Assembly (NCBI RefSeq): GCF_963678635.1
Contig: NC_087063.1
Span: forward strand, 71,385,617 to 71,449,616
Origin: Symsagittifera roscoffensis
Lineage: Eukaryota; Xenacoelomorpha; Acoela; Convolutidae
Reading direction: 5' to 3'
Length of the DNA stretch: 64,000 bases
Positions within the stretch are counted from its first letter, which is position 1; each line of letters opens with the position of its first letter. The notes under the pieces are model-generated. The model made no database searches and had not been told where the DNA came from. It worked only from the letters and a program-made list of their open reading frames with translations. Below, in pieces: positions 41,950 through 52,711 of the stretch. The position numbers were made by a program, and so were the translations under genes.

Positions 41950-42400
41950 AAGAGTAATGAATGTAGTCAGGACTCTTATATAGGTCTTGCTGATTTGTTT
42001 TCAGGAAAAAATCTCAAAATTTGTTTACGCTCAGTTTTGATTTTTTGCGGTTTGACTTGTGAGTTCAGTGCAGTTCCATTGTTAAAAGGAAGGCAAAATC
42101 CACTATTGAACAGCAAAAATGTAAAGGTCACGAAAAAATTTATCGACTTTGAATTCCGAAAATGGAAGCTAATTATCAGATTTTTCAGCGTAATAAAAGC
42201 TTAACGTATTGATCAAGTTTTCTCAATTTGGGTTAATTTTAGCAAAACATTGTCCATCATAAATTGTTCTACAAATTCAAAGATATTTAAGGCCATCTTT
42301 TTTCTTCGAAATTCAAAAATTGAAGTCTCTTGAAAAGCGAGTTTTTTTTTCAGTTTCCTTGCGTTCATTACGCTTTCCCAACTGTTAGTTGGCTATGTTC
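41950..42400 (+). repeat. Family-A repeat, well preserved
   Basis: It starts AAGAGTAATGAATGTAGTCA, then GGACTCTTATATAGGTC, and ends CCCAACTGTTAGTTGGCTA. It is followed by the MITE end 'gtcggaacattctgtg' at 42415. Confidence 0.85.
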
Positions 42401-42464
42401 TAGAATTTAGTCGGAACATTCTGTGCCACTTGTACAGCAACCGGCCATCATTGTTTTTGTTTGT

Positions 42465-42852
42465 TTTTTCAAGAAAAAGTCGTAAAATGCTCTATTTACT
42501 ACAGATGTGCATTCATACATTGTAACGCATTTATAAATGCACTTAGATACATATGCTTTTTTGGGTTCAATAGACATTCATCTGCTGAAATTTACGTAAA
42601 TAGCACTCTCTAAATACGAACGTAGAAATGACGCACAAAAGTTCTCTTTTCGACAGTGGAATTTAATTTTAAATTTTTCAGCACCTTAAAAACTTCATCT
42701 ATTAGTCCAGTTTTCTCAAGTTTATCAAAAAAGTGTCAATCATAAATGTCTCGAAGTTCAAAGAGGGTTAATATCATATAAAAACATTCCGGAGATTTTT
42801 TTTCGGTTTCTCGCGTTTTTTACTCTTTTCCAACTGTCAGTTGGCTATGTTT
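42465..42852 (+). repeat. Family-A repeat, subtype shared with 26104
   Basis: It lacks the first inverted repeat, has 'gtgcattcatacat', and ends in the perfect CCAACTGTCAGTTGG palindrome. Confidence 0.8.
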
Positions 42853-43572
42853 TTTTTTTCTATAGCGAAAAAAATTGATCTCTCTCAAATGTGTTGTGCA
42901 GAAATTAGTTTTTCTATTCCAAGTAAAACATTAGTGCTTTGTTTGGTGACACTTTTGTAGCAGGTATGTACGTTAAAATTTGCTCGTGTATCAGGATAAA
43001 TTAATCGAAGTTGATAAAAAATCAAAATAAAAAAGTTATGTAAAGTATGAAGATATGCATTTAGCGTCTTTGATCATAATAATAAGACCAAATGATTAGC
43101 CCCAATTTTTTGGAACAATTCAATATGCCGCTTACGGGTGTTTTAAGAACAACCTATATACCGCGTTAGTTATCCCAAGTTGACGAAGTTAGCCGTTTTC
43201 AACCCTCATAACTTTATCAAAATTGTTCACCGGCCATTTTTTTTTACCTCACCGGCCATTTTTTTTTTACCTTTCACCTTCGGACAACTGCCTTTCGAAA
43301 GTCGGAACTATAAATTTATCTATTTGATGCTTTTCTAAATTATCAAATGAACCGAAAAAAGCGATTTGCTTCATACAATAGTATGAAAATCTACATTTTC
43401 TAAATCGATGATATTCGCAAGATTTTTGAAATGAATAATTTATACACAATTTGGTTTTATACATTCCTATTTCTTACACGCAAATTTAGCGGCGTTGTCT
43501 ATGATATTACAAATTTTAACATATACAATAAGTGTAGGCAAAAACCAGGCATGCTGTAAAACTTTGTTTTTA

Positions 43573-44030
43573 GTGTCGATGAATGTAGTTCAGATTCTTT
43601 TATAAGCCGTGATGATTTTTTGCAGGAAAAGTTTTTTGTTCACGCTTAAATTTAATTTTTCGCAGTTTGTTTTTTGATTTCTTAAGTTCAGTTAATTTCT
43701 ATCGTGGAAAGGGAGACAAACTCCACTATCGAACAGCAAAAGTGTAAGCTCGCGAAAAACGTGATCGAATTCTGGTTTCGAAAGTGATTTAATTTTCTGA
43801 TTGTCTAATGGTATGAAAACTTTACCTATCAATCCAGTTTTGTCAAATTGAATTAATTCAATCAAAAACGTGTCAATCATTTTAAAAAATTAAATTCAAA
43901 GCGCTTTAAAGCCATGTTTTTTTTCTACTTCGAAATATTTGAGTTGAATTGTTTTTCATAAAATAGTTCAGTTTGTCTTTTCTGTCTCCTTGCGTTCATT
44001 GACTGTTTTCCAACTCTGTCTGTTGTCTAT
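43573..44030 (+). repeat. Family-A repeat
   Basis: It starts 'gtgtcgatgaatgtagttca' and ends 'ccaactctgtctgttgtcta', with all internal landmarks present. Confidence 0.8.
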
Positions 44031-44223
44031 TTTGATTTATTTAAAGCTTTTTGCCGCTTTCTAACTTGTGTTTTTTTTTCACAGTCTTGTAACGCAGTGT
44101 TTTCGCAGTACGCTTCGCTTCTCTATCCAATTTTCTCCGGGCTATGTTCATTTTTTGAGAACAAAGTTATCTGGTCATAACAACATTTTTTCCCGATTTT
44201 TATCCTTCATTTGTAACGGCGCA

Positions 44224-44266
44224 TTTTTTTTGATGACACAGAAGTTGCCTGTGTCATCAAAAAAAA
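44224..44266. repeat. 18-bp stem hairpin
   Basis: T8-GATGACACAG at 44224-44241 pairs perfectly with CTGTGTCATC-A8 at 44249-44266, with loop AAGTTGC. Confidence 0.9.
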
Positions 44267-44810
44267 ATTAAAGTCCAGTAATTGCGTAACGTCTTAAAGT
44301 CTCTGATATAAATCTTGTCTGATTAAATAATTTCCGAAATTCATCTGGGTTCAATTTTTCTGAAGACAAAAAGTTTCGTTTTCGATTCAGATATGAAATT
44401 TGAAATATTTAGATATCGTTTTTCAATTGTGGTATTTTTCTCCAAATTTCTACATGTCGCGTGAAGCTCAGCTTGGGTTCTATCCTGACAATAAATGTTT
44501 TAAAAGTAATAGTAAGGAATCCAGCTATACTAGGATGGGTAAAAAGTTCTTTCTAACACATCGATTTTAAGCTGTAAGAAAGCACTAAAAATTACGTCGG
44601 CTTAAGTGAATAAGCCTACATGCTAATTAATTTCAGATGAAAAATTGTTCAATTGGTTTAAAGTTTTTTTTCGTTCAATCAGAATCTACATTTTGCACTA
44701 ACTTACTGCATGATTTTTTTGCTCAATTCTAGGTATTCCTGCTCATTAGTCGGCGATTTTATAAACAAGTAGTGGGTAATTTTTTCAGTTAGGGTTTGCG
44801 GGACTTTTAA

Positions 44811-47474
44811 ATGGACCAGAGACTGGGCAGAGTGGAAGTGTCGAGTGAGTCCATAGCAGATGACCACCAGGCCACTCCCTATCCGCACAATTATATCTAT
44901 TCTTCCTCCTACTCTTCCTCAGACCACAGCTCCGATCCCTCGTATGTTCCGAGTACCAGTGGAAGTAGCAGTAGTAGGGCACAGGATAGCAGGTCAGAAT
45001 CTATGTCTGAAAACGAGAAGCTCACAGACCTCTCGCTTGAATCGGACAGTGGTCAAAAGCTGACGATGAGTTCGGACTCTTTTTCGATGCAGAAACGAGA
45101 CGCAAGCACGAATACAAGTCAAGAGATGGATAGGAATAATAACTTAATTGAATCAAAAGCAAAAGTCACAAGAGTACGTTTTATTGAAGGAGAAATCAGT
45201 TCATCGAATGAAGAAAAGTTAGCTGATGAATCACGTACCGAGGAAAAATCAAGTGGAGATGAAAATCCGTCCAGAGTTTACGTCGACAATGCTTTCAACC
45301 GCAAAATAGGCCGGGTAGGGTTGCCGTATGGATCAAAGGTTGTTAGAAGAAGCGATAGTTTTTCAAGTGATGTTTCAAAAAGTGACCATAGCATGAATGA
45401 GAAATCGACGTATGTGAAGTATTATGTGGACAATGAGAAAAACAGGCTACTATGTCGAGTCGGGTTGCCCTACGTCCCGTTCGCGCCCAAATCGTCGTCT
45501 AACCAAGTGCCAAATCTATCCCAAATTGGATTTCGGAAGCTACGCAGATCCAAAAATGATTATGTAGGTGAGGTTGATTCTGGATTCATCGAAAAGTCAT
45601 ATTCGAGTGTTTTAAATCAGAGCACACAAACTAATTCGTCTTTCTATGGCGATGTTCTTAATTTTAATAAAGAAAAAGGCAAAAAAGCTCAAGCAGTGGA
45701 TGCAGTAGCAACGCAAACAGAAGTGAACAGTTTTAGCGACGCAAATGTCAAGTTTGGTTACTGGAAACAAGAACATGCAACTGAATTAGAGGAAGGTTGT
45801 ACACGAAATCATCAAAAGGAGGGTGAAAAATTGTTTCAAAGTATTTTGCAATCGATAATATCAAATGGAGATGATGATGAGTATTATGACCTGTGGGGGA
45901 CGAAACATGGTAGAAATGGAGGCGGAGACAGTCTAAATGATACCTATGTAGTGTCTGCGACTGTGTGTGAGAAAATGAAGCCAAGTTCAGCTACAGCAGC
46001 TAACTCGGTGAAGCTAACGCTGTCAGAGTCAGTGGCTGTTGAGATTTTTGAAGAGGAGCATGTTCATTCAAAAAACGAACAGTGTGAGGTAAAGTGTAAT
46101 TGATGCTGAACAAGTTTCGCCACTGAAACTATTAGTCACTCAATCCGTTCACCTCGCCACCAGAAATGATAGAACTCAATTATATACTCAGTGATGACTC
46201 CCTTTCCCCAAACACCCCAACAACTCCCTTTCATGATTATTGATATCAAAGCAAGCAAACTGATGATAAATTAGTACGGGCACAATAGCTCAGAAGAGTT
46301 GACTATCACCCGATTCACAAAAAAAAAACATTTTTCTTCAGACGGGAGAGAAGGAATCTTCTCCTGCTCTCTATTAAGTGACATAATTTCTCCAGTCGAT
46401 CTGGACTGCAGTTATTGTCAAATTTCTAAAGTTATCGCCTTGTTTTAGGGCACTGGATCAACTGAATGGAAAGAAGAGTTGCCGCGAATCTGTAATAGCT
46501 ACAAAAACCCTTCGGACTGGAACAGGACTAGGAACTTCGACAGTGAAAACCGCGAAGAGTACTTCAAATCACTCTTCCGGGACAGCAAGTTCGTCCTGAT
46601 CGACTCATCTCGCATCCAGCTGGGAGAAGTGATTGGCTCAGGGGGCTTCGCAGAAGTGCGTAGGGGCAAATGGAACCCGGAGAGGAAGCCAGTTGCGGTG
46701 AAAAGTATGGACTCAGCTGTCATTGCTCACAGTAAATTGGATTTGTTCATACGCGAAGTGGGGCTTCTGTGCAACCTCCATCATGAAAATGTAGTCCAGT
46801 TCTACGGCGCCTGCATGGAAAGACAGAAATACTGGATTGTGATGGAGCTCATGGAAACGAGTCTGTTCGAGACCTTGCATGTTCAGGATGAAATGGTCCA
46901 ATTTTCAGAAGCGGAGCGTGTTAATATAATCAAGCAGATAGTGAATGGGTTGCATTACTTGCATTCGAACAAAACAGCTCACTGTGATCTGAAAACGAGC
47001 AACGTGTTGTTGAACGGAGTGAAGACTGATCGAAGGAGAATATGTGCCAAATTGACAGATTTTGGGCTGAGTTTAATGAGAAGAGAAGGTGAAACTTCAG
47101 CGGACGCTTCTGACTATATCAAGTATTTCGGAACTCCATTTTACTCGGCCCCGGAGGTACTAAGAGGTGAACTCCTCAATTACGCTATGTCTAAACGAGC
47201 CGATATATTTTCGGTGTCCTTGGTTATTTACGAAATTGTTTTCGCAAAAATGGCCTTTTCACATTTAAATTTGAGGCAGATGCAAAGGCAGGTTGGAGAT
47301 TTGGGCATGCAGCCGTTTGTCCCCAGTGACGCGAAGTTGACCCGAAATTTGAAGGATATATTTGAAAAATGCTGGAACATGAAAGCTGAAAGTCGACCAA
47401 ATGCACAACAGTTGAAAACCATGGTTGAATCCATGAATAGATTGTTTGTTGTCGATTATTCAGACTGCCTTTGA
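44811..47474 (+). CDS. TKL-type Ser/Thr protein kinase with long disordered N-terminus
   Basis: Two exons, 44811-46088 and 46449-47474, join in phase 0 (GAG|gtaaag ... tgttttag|GGC) into 767 residues. An in-frame TAA directly precedes the ATG. Residues 1-430 are acidic, Ser-rich and disordered. The kinase domain covers about residues 484-760 and shows a glycine loop GSGGFAEV (489-496), VAVK lysine 511, alpha-C glutamate 529, HCDLKTSN (604-611), DFG (630-632) and APE (660-662). The catalytic Asp and metal-binding Asn are kept, but the HRD Arg is Cys, a non-RD kinase. Overall it resembles TKL kinases (MLK/RAF/RIPK-like). I cannot assign an orthologue. No transmembrane or death domain is visible. 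AATAAA at 47906 may end the transcript. Confidence 0.9.
46089..46448. other. Kinase gene intron
   Basis: 360 bp, GT-AG, phase 0, with an in-frame TGA soon after the donor. It contains only a short A run and no recognised repeat. Confidence 0.85.
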
Positions 47475-48491
47475 AGGAAGCGAACTTATGACTTTGAAAC
47501 TGAGTTCTTGTTTATTGATGCAAATTGATCTATCGTGAATTGTTTTTAAATATGAACATATGCCTGTTTTATTGAAATTTCTATGAATTAAAGTAAATCG
47601 ACTGTATGGAAACAGCGGAGAGGCAAGGCGATCACTTTAGTAACGTCAGATTTGCAAAGGGAATAGAATGTTTCAGTCACATATTTCGCTGATTCTTTCA
47701 AATCACTTCAAAATTTACCTTAAAAAGAAGAATAGCATTTTCTGTTTTGATCAATTTTTTGGTTATGGGTTCTAAGTAAGCTTGATAAGCAGTAAGTTAA
47801 TTTCGACTCGTTCAAGTAGTTTGAGTTTGGGGTCTTTCCTTGTATCTCGGTAATTTTTGTGGTCTTATTTGAAAGAAGGATCGTATGGGGACGCTAAGGT
47901 ATCACAATAAAGACCTTTCAGTCTTGAACTTAGATGTATTGAATTTTTTCACAAAATAGAGTATCAGTGTTAAGAAAAAGATTGTCTAATTTTTTAGGCT
48001 AAGTGAATAAGTGAACCTGGGATCAATTTACGCTTAAGTAAAAAAATACTTGCTTAGTAAATGAAGTATATTTTTTTAATCGATGATTCTCAAAGCGTTG
48101 AAAGGAACCATTGTCTAGGGTTGGTATTTTTATCGCAGTTTGCAAGTGATTCACTTGCAAATTTTTTAAAGCTCGCACTCGTGATTTGGTTTTCATAAAG
48201 ATATTTGAAAAAAAGCTATGTAATTTAACTGAAAAATTGGTGGATACTTTTGTTTTTAAGGCATTTTAGTAGTTACCAAAGGAGTCACAGCCAGAAAGAT
48301 CAATTCATTTAACCATATTTTTCATTAACACTTGCGGGCGTACTGTATTAATGCGGACCTTCTTTCTTCCAACCTAACGTGCAAATGAAAGTTCATTAAA
48401 AGTGGTCATTTATTTGGTGGCTCTTATGCTATAATCACGATCTGTAGCATAGGAATTTCACAACATCTGTTCTCTGCTTTATATGTGGCTA

Positions 48492-48662
48492 GTGTGTTAT
48501 GAATTAAGCGTCTGTGGTTAGTGCATGATACTCATAATATGTAGGTCGCAGATCGATCCCGAGACTTATTTCTACGAGGATTATTTCTAACTTTTTTGCA
48601 CTTTATAGAGTTGCTTTTTTGTCGTGCTCTTGCTAGTGTTTCGAAGTGCAGCTTCGCCCCTG
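48492..48662 (+). repeat. tRNA-derived SINE with hairpin tail
   Basis: A head with 'gtctgtggttagtgcatgat' (A-box region) and weak B box 'agatcgatccc', a T-rich body, and a tail TCGAAGTGCAGCTTCGC at 48641-48657. It is a second full member of the family seen at 37588. Confidence 0.7.
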
Positions 48663-49389
48663 TATAATATTAGTTTTATAATTAATTAGTATAATTGAAA
48701 GCTAGGTTTACCTATCAAGGATCAATAATGTTATTTTGCCATAGTAATCTAACAAATACTCTCAAAATTTTTTAAAAGAAGCGATACGTAGTCGAAGTAC
48801 TTAACTACTATATATTTTCGAATTGTTTTTTTTTTGCGAAGTTTAAATAATTTTTCTAGAATATGTTCTCTCTGAGCTGAGTAAGCGTCATTAGTTTTCG
48901 CGAAAATACATTATTCAACAGAAAATTTCAATTCACGTTCCAACTCAAGAACAACTCAATATGAAGTCTGTAGATGGTCATTAATTAAGAGTCGGTAAAT
49001 ATGTTTTGTTCATAGCTGATTCAAGCTAGAAAACAAGGTGCTGCACAATTGATTTCTCGATTAGTTTTATTTAAATAGTTTAACTCGCTCGCCAAATTTA
49101 ACTTCTTCGGTTGTTAAAAAATCATTGAACTTGATCATGTCAAATAAAGCGGTCCGATTTTTTGATCCGACTCACTAAGAAAGTACCGTAAAATGAGATC
49201 GGTTTGGTGTGTTCTCCAGGCAAGTATTGGCTCCTTAAATAATTTTTCGGCTCACTTAAAGGGTTTTTCATTCCGTTCGCCAGAGTTTGATAGCCTGTTT
49301 CTCTGTCAGTATTGTCACAATTGTAAGAAAAAGACGCTCTGCAATAACAGGCGTCATTAATTAACAGACCTATCTTCAAAACCAACGAG

Positions 49390-49620
49390 ACTAATCATTA
49401 CCCTTCCGATAGCAAGGGAATTGCAACCGGGTACAAGACTTTTTTCCGTAAACTCTTTTTCCACAGGATTCATTGGACTCCTGATGGTACCTTGATTCAT
49501 AATGCATTCAAAATTCGTAGTGTCTTTTGCACGCTTAGCATGGTGGTAACGAATACGCCTAGGGCGGCAAAGGTCCTGAGTTTGAATCTGACCAAAACCT
49601 GTTTTCTTCAAACGGTAATT
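49390..49620 (+). repeat. tRNA-containing interspersed element
   Basis: 'cattacccttccgatagcaa' hairpin start, 'attgcaaccgggtacaagac', then 'gcttagcatggtggtaacg' and GTTTGAATCTGACC. Co-linear with 34310-34530. Confidence 0.7.
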
Positions 49621-49794
49621 GTTCCGTTTCAAAAAATTTTGGGCTATTTTTGCGCATGTATGTGCTCTGAGGGACTTTAAAAAAATTATAAACCTATGAA
49701 AATGTTGAATTTTTTTCGGCATGAAGGGTTTCTGCTCAGGTTTTTTCGGCTTTGTTACCGCTTGGTAATTTTAAAGTCAATCCAGTCAACCATT

Positions 49795-50030
49795 CGGCGC
49801 ATCTGACGTAGAGATAAAAATAACTGCTTGAGACAGCAAAGATTTGGGGTACGAATCCGGCCGGTCCTTTTTTTGCTAACTTTTTTGTACTTTTTCGGAC
49901 TATAGTTCGTCTGTTTATTTTTTTTTCGGGTTAGATCCCGTAGCTCAATGGTTCAGCTTTATTCCAAGTTGCTATAACCTTAATGCTAGAGACGGCAAAG
50001 CTCGGAAGTTCGATTCCAGTTGTGACCTGT
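49795..50030 (+). repeat. Two further tRNA-like SINE heads
   Basis: B-box-like GGTACGAATCCGGCC at about 49850 and AGTTCGATTCCAG at about 50010, the latter with 'cccgtagctcaatggttcag' in the A-box position. Neither shows full tRNA folding. Confidence 0.55.
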
Positions 50031-51779
50031 TTTTCCAGTTGAGGTTTTGGCTAATTTAGATTATTGTATGTCTTTTTATTTTTGTCTGCTTAAATTCGCA
50101 GAAAGGACTCCTTTGACAACTTGGCTTCTGTGTAGCATTCAAAAGATCTTTGTTGAGTTTTTAATGGTGCAGGCTATTTTTTTTGAAACGATTACTGAGC
50201 TGGATCAAATAACCGCAAACGCGTTAATTGCTCGAGTTATATTGCGTGTCCATTGTCCCCAGTTGTTTTTTTTTCTAAACGCGCATAATTGTACAATAAT
50301 GAGCATAGATAAAATAATTTTTTTTTAAATTGAGGTCTAGACATCAAAAAGTTCCAGATAAAAAAAAATTTCTTTAGAAGATGCTGTAAACGTCGAAAAT
50401 TGTCTGAAAAAAATGCACATCGAGCTCAAAATTTTTTAAAAATAGAAACGAAAAAGAATTAAGACACGCCGCTCTTTTTCAAAAAATAGATATAATTAAC
50501 AAGTAAACACGATGCAGCTTCTTTGAACATAAACCATCAAGACTGCTCAAAGATAAGGGCAAACCACTGGATTTTCCAACTGTCTTTAATTTTCCGCGTT
50601 AACTAGTTTCAAATAGTCTTTGATTGCGAATATTTTGGTACCTCCATTTTTGGACTGCTAAGTGAAAAACATCAAGCATCTGAGTTTCTCAGTTCTTCGT
50701 AAGTCAAAATCTCTGATTAGACCAAATGAGTGAACTATATAATTTTTACCGCATTTGCTGCGCTACGGCAGAACACACGAAACTTTGCGCACATTAATTA
50801 ACTCAAACAGCTATTTTCAATCCCACAATTTCACAAAAAACAATCACCGTTGAAACAGCTTTTGAATTCAAGATGTTGATGTTTTTTGCTTGATATAAGA
50901 AGTCCGTCGAATAAAGTCATTTAAAAAGTAATTTTTTGTCTGAATAAAAAAGCCACACCGAGATTAAATATGCTGTTAATTTCTTCAAAATTGGGAACAC
51001 ATATATCTTAAGGCTGCAGTTCAGTTGAGAATTTACCATAGCTTAAAAAAAGTCATTGGTGCGGTAAGCTGCGGTTAGAAATTAAGCAATAAAACCACGA
51101 TAAACCTCGCTTTATTGCTTTTTTTCTTGATAGAAGTCAGTCTGTTATTCACAAACCATCCTGTGTCGACATTTGAAACCGTCCAAGCTTTTTGGAAGGA
51201 ATTTTTTTTTAAAAAAATTGATTTATGAGCTTTCAGTTCAATGTATTTTTGTGTAGAGTTAAATTTTCAGTTGCTTTTAATAATTAATGTAAAAGCAGCT
51301 TTCCCTCCAATTTTTTTTTTCACGATAATCATTTTAAGCAACCGAAGTTTTGACGCTGCAAAAATTAGCTTGAGCTGAGAATACATACAACAATGTTTTT
51401 GTCGAATACCTTAAATTACTACAAAGGCTTCAAATTTTGACGTAAGATTATGGTTAACAGCTTCTAGTTAAGATAAGCTATTTGTTATTTACTTATTATG
51501 ATTATTCAATTGCTGCCGTTTTAATTTAAATATTTGATGTTTGGCTTGATAATTTCTCAGCATTTGTTTGGTTGCGATTTTTTCTTTACATAAAAAATGC
51601 TTTAAGTTTACATTGGGACCATGTGTAAGCCTTATGTTGCGGTCCTGTGTATGGTCCGTAGATATGTTGGTCTAGCTAGCTGCACATTCAAATACATAAA
51701 TACTGATTTATTTTACTATTTGCAACTGTGTCACAGTTTTGTAAGAAAGCATTACGACAAAACATCAAATTCCTGGTGA

Positions 51780-52030
51780 TTTTTTGTTTTGACCGACTCG
51801 ACTTAAAGTTTCGACCGACTCGACTTAAAGTTTCGCCTTTGAGTTCGACTTTGCTGTCAGATTGTGTTGGACTTTATTTTTTGACTTCTTCTTTGACTCT
51901 ATGTTTCGACTTTGTGTTTGGCTTTACGATTCGACTTGGTGTTCGATTTTTATATTTCGACCTTGTCTTAAATTTTATGTTTGGACCGACTGGACAATGG
52001 ATTTTCGGCTGAACTCTGCCATGTGTTCGA
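51780..52030. repeat. Degenerate TTCGACTT minisatellite
   Basis: Repeated 'gactcgacttaaagtttcg' (twice) then many variants of TTCGACTT, TTTGACT and TTCGACC at intervals of roughly 10-15 bp. The open frame at 51862-52122 follows from this. Confidence 0.7.
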
Positions 52031-52204
52031 AACGACTCGGTCAGAATATAAATAACAAAATTCGACTCGGGAATTATCGCCTACATTTGTTGCGGAGACG
52101 TGGGAAATTTAAATTTGGCTAACTTGCAAACTCGATGAAAAATGGCTTGAAAACTTTGAAATGCGGATTTTTTAATCTTTCCTATGTGTATTGAACTCGG
52201 ATTA

Positions 52205-52640
52205 TTGTTCCGACTTTCGAAGAAAACGGAATATTTATGCTCGATAGGTTTTTTTTATTCAGTCAATTTTTGCCGATCGAAATAAAAGTTTTCAACAAAA
52301 ACTTTTTATACCCCATTGAAGATATTGATTTCCCGAGTTCAAATGTAAAAAGTTTTTTTTTAAAGTTCTGGGGGTTTCAAATTGGCAATGTTCTGGACTA
52401 AATTATGCGCGCTTTGAAGAGTTTGTTCACAATGCTGAGAGAATAACTCGAATTATTTATGCGTGGCGACTTATCCTGCACAACAAAATTGTTCCCAATT
52501 GAATTGAGGGTAGCTAATTGGTCGTATTAATTTCGTACAACTCAAAACTTCACACATAGATATTGTCCAAAGATGATAGGTTTTCATTATTTCCTTATCT
52601 CAAAAACTATTTGATATAAGTTGCGGGACCGTCGGAACAA
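52205..52640. mobile_element. MITE with perfect 10-bp inverted ends TTGTTCCGAC
   Basis: TTGTTCCGAC at 52205-52214 and GTCGGAACAA at 52631-52640. The left part ('tttcgaagaaaacgg') is shared with about 37880. No clear target duplication and no coding frame. Confidence 0.6.
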
Positions 52641-52673
52641 TCAGGGCTTTGCCCTGATATACGAGCAGTCTTG

Positions 52674-52679
52674 TTTATT
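52674..52679 (-). terminator. Polyadenylation signal for the ARM-TIR gene
   Basis: TTTATT on the plus strand reads AATAAA on the minus strand, 32 nt past the stop. A perfect 7-bp hairpin (TCAGGGC/GCCCTGA, 52641-52657) follows it. Confidence 0.55.
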
Positions 52680-52711
52680 ATAAAAGTTCGTGCATAAAAA
52701 TTCTCAAATGT

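Larger units (their letters stand above)
40604..44810. other. GAPVD1 3' UTR and repeat-filled spacer
   Basis: AATAAA at 40984-40989 probably ends GAPVD1. The rest is family-A copies (41157-41613, 41950-42400, 42465-42852, 43573-44030), a copy of the 18585-type repeat (about 43310-43470) and an 18-bp hairpin (44224-44266). A possible acceptor tttttcag at about 44782-44789 precedes the kinase start. Confidence 0.8.
47475..52711. other. Convergent spacer between kinase and ARM-TIR genes
   Basis: 5.2 kb without a supportable exon. It includes AATAAA at 47906, a SINE (48492-48662), tRNA-like elements (49390-49620, 49795-49870, 49935-50030), a TTCGACTT minisatellite (51780-52030) and a MITE (52205-52640). 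The section 50340-51700 is AT-rich with no repeat I recognise. Confidence 0.7.

Noticed and set aside
46977-47003. Calling the kinase a pseudokinase because HRD is altered
   Set aside because: Only the Arg is changed; Lys, Asp, Asn and DFG residues needed for catalysis are present.
49357-49722. Minus-strand open frame of 121 codons
   Set aside because: It coincides with a tRNA-containing repeat also found at 34310 and 15850.
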